From positions 1 through 35,742 of the forward strand of contig NZ_QHJY01000029.1 in NCBI RefSeq assembly GCF_003185805.1: 35,742 nucleotides of DNA, written 5' to 3'. The first letter of the stretch is position 1; the number at the start of each line of letters is the position of its first letter. Shown here one piece after another: positions 31,780 through 35,742 of this stretch. The position numbers were made by a program, and so were the translations under genes. This stretch comes from Caulobacter sp. D5 (GTDB taxonomy: Bacteria > Pseudomonadota > Alphaproteobacteria > Caulobacterales > Caulobacteraceae). The notes under the pieces were generated by a model, which was not told the origin of the DNA, did not search any database, and saw nothing but the letters and a program-made list of their open reading frames with translations.

Positions 31780-31882
31780 GTTTATGAGGCGACGCCGCCG
31801 CGCCGGATGGCAGCGGGCGACGCCGTCCTGTTGGGGAACAGGACGACACCCCCGGACCCTCAGGGTCCGGGGGTGTTTTCAT
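31780..31882 (+). ncRNA. Candidate small RNA (5' end undefined)
   Basis: Three consecutive hairpins lead into a strong plus-strand terminator. The first is a GCCGCGCC-GGAT-GGCAGCGGG stem flanked by a direct repeat GGCGACGCC (31,788 and 31,816). The second is GTCCTGTT-GGGG-AACAGGAC (31,825-31,844). The third is the terminator. No plus-strand protein gene lies upstream for 2.1 kb, so some unannotated plus-strand RNA must end here. No known RNA family was recognised and the promoter is not identified. Confidence 0.4.
31846..31882 (+). terminator. Strong intrinsic terminator with no upstream gene
   Basis: ACACCCCCGGACCCT pairs perfectly with AGGGTCCGGGGGTGT (15 base pairs, tight loop) and is followed by TTTCATTT. 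The T-stretch is on the plus strand only. No plus-strand reading frame ends just before it. Confidence 0.85.
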
Positions 31883-32020
31883 TTCGGGCCCCGCATGCCC
31901 GGCGCATCGTACACCTAGTGCAAATACACACTAAAGTGCTGATACCGCTAACGAAGTTCTCCGAACTGCGTCGCGCGGTCGCATGGAGAACGGCGTTCAT
32001 CTCCAGTAAACAATCACCCC

Positions 32021-32200
32021 ATGCCGAGCCAAAACGATCATCTCAAAGAAGCCGAACGGTTGGAGCGCCAGGCGGAGATCGCCGACAGCGCCCACGCCCG
32101 CGAAGCCCTTCGCCGCATGGCCCAGACCTCGCGCGTCACCGCCGCGATGGTCGGACTGATGGAAGCCTGCGCCGAGGATGCGCCCAGCATCTCCTTCTGA
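32021..32200 (+). CDS. Small helical protein of unknown function (59 aa)
   Basis: Intact short frame, MPSQNDHLKEAERLERQAEI to ...CAEDAPSISF. The composition is mostly helix-forming and charged, with heptad-like spacing of Leu, Ala and Met (LKEAERLERQAEI, then REALRRMAQTSRVTAAMVGL), suggesting a small helical hairpin or coiled coil. It is soluble, with no signal or membrane segment, and I do not recognise the family. There is no clear ribosome-binding site, so it may be leaderless or initiated by other means. It ends 85 bases before the HWE kinase ATG on the same strand and may be co-transcribed. Confidence 0.6.
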   Translation: MPSQNDHLKEAERLERQAEIADSAHAREALRRMAQTSRVTAAMVGLMEACAEDAPSISF

Positions 32201-32285
32201 CGGCGCCCACCGAACGCGCCTTTGACGAGCGTCCCGGCCTCGCGCAACTCTGGCTCCCAAACGGGGGCGGAGCGAAGGAGGGGGC

Positions 32286-33308
32286 ATGGCGCAGGACCGT
32301 ACGGACGCAGGCGTGCTGGCCGCCGCTGGGGCCTATTTCCACAGCGTGCTGGAAGCCAGCCAGGACTGCATCCGCGTCATCGATCCCGAGGGGCGCGTCG
32401 AATACATGAACGGCCGCGGCCGGGTGCTGTTCGAGATCGACGACTTCGACGGCCGCAACCGCGACCGCTACTGGCCCGACATGTGGCCGCCCGAAAGCCG
32501 CCCCGCCGTCGAGAACGCCCTGAACAAGGCCCTGGCCGGCGGCGCGGCCTTCTTCCGCGCCCTCTGCCCGACCGCCAAGGGCAATGTCCGCTGGTGGGAC
32601 ACCACCGTCTCGCCGGTCCGCGACGAGGCCGGAAGGGTGGTGCGGGTGCTGGCCGCCTCGCACGACGTCACCGCCGCCATGCTGGCCGAGCGCCACCGCC
32701 AGCTGCTGGTCAACGAGCTCAATCACCGGGTCAAGAACACCCTGGCCATCGTCCAGTCGATCGCCGCCCAGTCGCTGCGCAACGCCGGGGTCGATCCGGC
32801 CGTGCGGCGCGCCTTCGAGGGCCGGCTGATGGCCATCGCCGCCACCCACAACGTGCTGACCGACGAGAACTGGGCCGCCGCCAGCCTGCGCCAGATCGTC
32901 GAGGGCTCGCTCAAGCCCTATCTCGGCGGCGAGCACCGCGCGACCATCGCCGGCCCCGACCTGATGGTCTCGCCCAAGCCGGCCGTGGTCATGGCCCTGG
33001 CCTTCCACGAGCTGGCCATCAACGCCCTGAAGTACGGCGCCCTGTCGGTTCCCGGCGGCGAGGTCGAGGTCGGCTGGGCCTCGGAACCCGGCGCGCGCCT
33101 CGTCATCACCTGGACCGAGCACGGCGGGCCTCCGGTCAAGACGCCCACCCGGCGCGGCTTCGGCTCGCGGATCATCGAGCTGGCCCTGGCCAGCGAACTG
33201 GACGGCGAGGTCGCCCTCGACTACCGCCCCGAAGGCCTGGTCTGCACCGTCCGCGCGCCCCTGACCGCCCTCGACAAGGTCGACGCCTTCATGGCCTTGC
33301 AGGCGTGA
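32286..33308 (+). CDS. PAS-HWE sensor histidine kinase (340 aa)
   Basis: Soluble sensor kinase. Residues about 14-130 form a PAS domain (YFHSVLEASQDCIRVIDPEG ... ASHDVTAAM). The HWE kinase core follows: the phospho-acceptor His147 in NELNHRVKNTLAIVQSIAAQ, the N-box FHELAINALKYGALS (about 240) and the WxE motif in ITWTEHGGPPV (about 276), then GFGSRIIELALA as the G-box. There is no membrane segment, so it senses something cytoplasmic. HWE kinases in this group often feed the PhyR general stress response or single-domain regulators; no partner regulator is in the window. AAGGAGG lies 6 bases before the ATG. Confidence 0.93.
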   Translation: MAQDRTDAGVLAAAGAYFHSVLEASQDCIRVIDPEGRVEYMNGRGRVLFEIDDFDGRNRDRYWPDMWPPESRPAVENALNKALAGGAAFFRALCPTAKGNVRWWDTTVSPVRDEAGRVVRVLAASHDVTAAMLAERHRQLLVNELNHRVKNTLAIVQSIAAQSLRNAGVDPAVRRAFEGRLMAIAATHNVLTDENWAAASLRQIVEGSLKPYLGGEHRATIAGPDLMVSPKPAVVMALAFHELAINALKYGALSVPGGEVEVGWASEPGARLVITWTEHGGPPVKTPTRRGFGSRIIELALASELDGEVALDYRPEGLVCTVRAPLTALDKVDAFMALQA

Positions 33309-33408
33309 GCCTTCCGACCCGCGCCAGGCAACCTTGACCGTTCCCGGACGCTTTCCTGCCGCAACTGCCTGCCATCCAGGAGCGGGCTGAACAGGAAACG
33401 GGGGCCGG

Positions 33409-35346
33409 GTGGCCGATCTCGACTGGCGAGCTTTGACGGTGAAGGCGCGGCACGCGGCCCTGATCGTCGCGGCCTTCGTCGCCGCCAAGGCCCGGGGCTT
33501 CGCCGCCTTCGTCCGCCGCCATCCGCGCTGGACGGGCCTGGCCTGCGCCGTCTTCGCCGTGCTGCTGGCCGCCTTCGTCTGGGTCGGGGTCAGCCTGCCG
33601 CTGTCGCGTTCGCTGGAGCCGCTGCCCAGCCCCGCTGTCGTGCTGCTCGACGCGCAGGGCAAGCCCTTCGCCCGGCGCGGCGCCTACAAGGAGGCCCCGG
33701 TCGTCGTCGCCGACCTGCCCGACTACGTGCCCAACGCCTTCATCGCCATCGAGGACCGACGCTTCCGCCATCACTTCGGCCTGGACGTCTGGGGCATGGG
33801 CCGGGCCGCCGCCGTCAACCTCAAGGCCGGCAAGGCCCGCGAGGGCGCCAGCACCATCACCCAGCAGCTGGCCAAGAACGCCTTCCTCAGCAACGAGCGC
33901 ACCCTTCGCCGCAAGGCGCAGGAGGCGGTGATCGCCGTCTGGCTCGAGCTGCGCCTGTCCAAGGACGAGATCCTCGCCCGCTACCTGTCGAGCATCTATT
34001 TCGGCGACGGGGTCTATGGCCTGGGCGCGGCCTCGCGGCACTATTTCGGCCGCCCGCCCGAGAAGCTCACCCTCGGCCAGGCCGCGATCCTGGCCGGCAT
34101 GGTCAACGCCCCCAGCCGCCTGGACCCCGTCGACAACCCCAAGGCCGCCGCCGCCCGCGCCGACCGGGTGCTGGCCGACATGGTCGAGGTCAAGTTCATC
34201 ACCCCCGAGCAGGCCGTCGCCGCGCGCGGCGCGCGGGCCCGCGCCGTGCGCGCCAGCCTGCCGGTCGGCGGCTATTTCGCCGACTGGGTCTCGCCCCAGA
34301 TCGCCGACGCCTTCGAGACCGCCCGCTACGGCGAGGTCAAGGTTCCGACCACGCTGGACGGCCGCCTGCAACGCCGCGCCGAGCAGGCCGTCAACCGCGC
34401 CCTGGCCAAGTCCGGCGGCCGGCTGAAGGCGGGGCAGGCGGCCCTGGTCGCCATGCGCCCCGACGGCAAGGTGGTGGCCATGGTCGGCGGCCGCTCCTAC
34501 GCCGCCAGCCAGTTCAACCGCGCCGTCCAGGCCAGGCGCCAGCCGGGCAGCGCCTTCAAGCTCTTCGTCTATCTGGCCGCCCTGCGCGACGGCGCCCACA
34601 CCGACATGCGGGTGGTCGGCGACCCGGTCACCATCGACGGCTGGAGCCCGAAGAACTACGAGGGCGAGGCGGGCCAGGACATGACCCTGCGCGACGCCTT
34701 CGCCCAGTCCAACAACATCATCGCCGCCCGCATCTGGCAGACGGCCGGCGGCGAGGCGGTGGTCCAGGCCGCTCGCGACCTCGGGATCACCTCGCCGCTG
34801 AAGGCGACCGACGCCAGCCTGTCGCTGGGCACGGCCGAGACCACCCTGCTGGAGCTGACCAGCGCCTACGCTTCCGTCGCCTCGGGCCACATGCCGGTCG
34901 CGCCCTACGGCCGCCCGCGGCCGGCCGGCGAGGCGGCCCCGCCCAGCCAGCCGCTCGACACCGCCCAGCGCGCGGCCCTCTACGAGCTGCTCGGCGCCGT
35001 GGTCGAGGAGGGCACCGGCCGGGCCGCCCGCACCGGCCAGCTGACCTATGGCAAGACCGGCACCACCCAGGACCATCGCGACGCCCTGTTCGTCGGCTTC
35101 ACCGGCGACCTGGTGGTCGGGGTCTGGGTCGGCAACGACGACCACTCGCCGATGAACGGCGTTACCGGCGGCGGCCTGCCGGCCCAGATCTGGCGCGACT
35201 TCGTCGGCCAGGGGCTGAAAGCGGGTTTGATCGCCCGCGACCGCGCCCCGGTCCCCCGCGCCCCGCCGCCGTCGGAAGACGACGACCTGGAGCGCGAACT
35301 CAGCCGCGGCATCCCTGGCTGGCTGCGGCGGATCTTCGGCGGCTGA
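33409..35346 (+). CDS. Class A penicillin-binding protein, PBP1A type (645 aa)
   Basis: Bifunctional peptidoglycan synthase anchored in the inner membrane. A cytoplasmic N-terminus is followed by one helix (about 41-63). The GT51 glycosyltransferase comes next (about 85-260), with the catalytic Glu in IAIEDRRFRHHFGLD and GASTITQQLAKN. The transpeptidase (about 335-600) has the serine in QPGSAFKLF (SxxK), SNN (SxN) and YGKTGTTQD (KTG). A short acidic/basic tail ends it. The start is GTG at 33,409; AGGA is about 12 bases upstream and a G-run closer. It begins 100 bases after the kinase gene on the same strand. Confidence 0.95.
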   Translation: MADLDWRALTVKARHAALIVAAFVAAKARGFAAFVRRHPRWTGLACAVFAVLLAAFVWVGVSLPLSRSLEPLPSPAVVLLDAQGKPFARRGAYKEAPVVVADLPDYVPNAFIAIEDRRFRHHFGLDVWGMGRAAAVNLKAGKAREGASTITQQLAKNAFLSNERTLRRKAQEAVIAVWLELRLSKDEILARYLSSIYFGDGVYGLGAASRHYFGRPPEKLTLGQAAILAGMVNAPSRLDPVDNPKAAAARADRVLADMVEVKFITPEQAVAARGARARAVRASLPVGGYFADWVSPQIADAFETARYGEVKVPTTLDGRLQRRAEQAVNRALAKSGGRLKAGQAALVAMRPDGKVVAMVGGRSYAASQFNRAVQARRQPGSAFKLFVYLAALRDGAHTDMRVVGDPVTIDGWSPKNYEGEAGQDMTLRDAFAQSNNIIAARIWQTAGGEAVVQAARDLGITSPLKATDASLSLGTAETTLLELTSAYASVASGHMPVAPYGRPRPAGEAAPPSQPLDTAQRAALYELLGAVVEEGTGRAARTGQLTYGKTGTTQDHRDALFVGFTGDLVVGVWVGNDDHSPMNGVTGGGLPAQIWRDFVGQGLKAGLIARDRAPVPRAPPPSEDDDLERELSRGIPGWLRRIFGG

Positions 35347-35374
35347 TCATAACTCTGTGTCGCAGAGTTGTGAT
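35346..35374. terminator. AT-containing stem-loop after the PBP gene
   Basis: ATCATAACTCTG pairs with CAGAGTTGTGAT (12 base pairs with one G-U/A-C mismatch) around TGTCG, overlapping the PBP stop codon. There is no T-run afterwards. It is less GC-rich than other hairpins here. It could be a terminator, an RNA-processing site or an operator for the next small gene. Confidence 0.45.
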
Positions 35375-35426
35375 TGGACGGGCGCGGCCGGCCGTGGCCT
35401 GCTGTCCGCGATCCACGGAGACCGCC

Positions 35427-35615
35427 ATGCCGCTCCCCAAACCGCGCCCCCAAGTCGCTCACAAGACCAAGTGGGCCGCCGCCATGGCCGACGGCCAGGC
35501 CAAGCGCGACGCCAAGGCCGCCAAAGCCCGCAAGGCCGCCCAAGCCGCCACCGACCTCAACACCACGCTGGGCCCCGCCGCACTGGTGGCGATGCTGACC
35601 GGCTCGAACACCTGA
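35427..35615 (+). CDS. Small Lys/Ala-rich basic protein (62 aa)
   Basis: The product is MPLPKPRPQVAHKTKWAAAM... with a central Ala/Lys/Arg helix (KRDAKAAKARKAAQAATDL) and a hydrophobic end (LGPAALVAMLTGSNT). It is strongly basic, like small nucleic-acid-associated proteins, but has no recognisable motif. The ATG at 35,427 has GGAG 6 bases upstream, and the frame would otherwise begin in a Cys-rich, unlikely stretch. It lies 80 bases after the PBP gene, past a stem-loop. Confidence 0.65.
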   Translation: MPLPKPRPQVAHKTKWAAAMADGQAKRDAKAAKARKAAQAATDLNTTLGPAALVAMLTGSNT

Positions 35616-35623
35616 TCGCGCCA

Positions 35624-35742
35624 CTCCTCCCCCGTGAAACGGGGGAGGGGGCGAAGCGGTGGAGGGGGCGAGACGGCCCTGTGATCCCTCTCCCCTTGCG
35701 GGAGAGGGTGGCCTGCGAAGCAGGTCGGGTGAGGGGTCTCTC
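35624..35742. repeat. Palindromic intergenic repeat, family B variant (cut by window end)
   Basis: It starts with the perfect hairpin CCTCCCCCG-TGAAA-CGGGGGAGG (35,626-35,648), then GGTGGAGGGGGCGAG. After a short spacer come CCCTCTCCCC-TTGC-GGGAGAGGG, CCTGCGAAGCAGG and GTGAGGGG. These combine words of both family B forms seen at 29,714 and 23,515. The right end is outside the window. Confidence 0.75.

Larger units (their letters stand above)
31488..32020. other. 533-base non-coding region upstream of pectate lyase
   Basis: This divergent gap holds, left to right: a perfect 8-base-pair hairpin (ACTCGGAG / CTCCGAGT, 31,595-31,616) in the pectate lyase leader; a LacI-like palindrome (31,654-31,672); a probable small RNA with its terminator (about 31,780-31,882); and a 140-base leader before the 59-residue gene that includes an 8-codon mini-frame (31,983-32,009). 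Longer open frames crossing this region run through the terminator and look accidental. Confidence 0.6.

Noticed and set aside
31780-31882. Known RNA families (SRP RNA, 6S RNA, tmRNA, tRNA, common riboswitches)
   Set aside because: None of the signature sequences of these families is visible; the hairpins are therefore reported only as an unknown candidate RNA.
31538-31918. 126-codon plus-strand frame upstream of the 59-residue gene
   Set aside because: It runs through the strong terminator hairpin, is Arg/Pro/Cys-rich without motifs and has no ribosome-binding site; the region is better explained as leader, operator and small RNA.
32021-32200. NepR-like anti-sigma factor next to the HWE kinase
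   Set aside because: The size fits, but the sequence lacks the NepR core (the conserved Tyr and Pro-Asp-Arg-Phe region), and no PhyR or EcfG gene is nearby.

Overview
The window looks like ordinary chromosome of a high-GC alphaproteobacterium, most likely Caulobacter or a close relative (Caulobacteraceae). The signs are very GC-rich third codon positions, a large TonB-dependent receptor, an HWE histidine kinase, BA14K-like and CZB-domain proteins, secreted polysaccharide-degrading enzymes, and many palindromic GC-rich intergenic repeats. I see no rRNA, tRNA, insertion sequence, phage or CRISPR array.

Layout. 1-4,160: start of a likely membrane transporter, a small HTH protein, a TonB-dependent receptor and a FecR-like protein reduced to its N-domain plus one membrane helix. 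4,413-4,775: a free-standing CZB zinc-binding protein. 14,029 down to 4,978: a four-gene minus-strand efflux operon (MdtA-type adaptor, two different RND pumps of MdtB and MdtC type, OprM-type outer-membrane lipoprotein) with 4-base overlaps between the last three genes. 14,161-16,189: a BA14K-like secreted protein and a DUF1593 (Sde182-type) secreted protein. 16,382-21,926: an RluF-type pseudouridine synthase, EpmB, a 41-residue peptide, a LysR regulator, a VOC protein, EpmA (broken by a single extra base) and EF-P. EpmB, EpmA and EF-P form the lysine-modification pathway of EF-P. 21,997-23,526: an alpha/beta hydrolase and a MerC-type membrane protein behind a Zur-like palindrome. 23,692-31,487: a GH9 cellulase, a TetR/SDR divergent pair, an NTF2-like secreted protein, a DUF885 metallopeptidase and a PL10-like pectate lyase. 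31,488-35,615: a probable small RNA, a 59-residue protein, an HWE kinase, a bifunctional class A penicillin-binding protein and a 62-residue Lys/Ala-rich protein.

Genes that plausibly work together are the efflux operon, the EF-P modification set, and a looser plant cell-wall theme (GH9, PL10-like lyase and perhaps DUF1593). The two confirmed polysaccharidase genes carry LacI-type palindromes upstream.

The most notable observations are: (1) the epmA frameshift, whose shifted frame stays open into the next gene; (2) a strong plus-strand terminator at 31,846-31,880 with no plus-strand gene before it, suggesting an unannotated small RNA; (3) all eight convergent gene junctions are filled by palindromes, six of them dispersed repeats of three unrelated families; and (4) several minimal or stand-alone domain proteins. 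I did not find an obvious new defence or mobile system.
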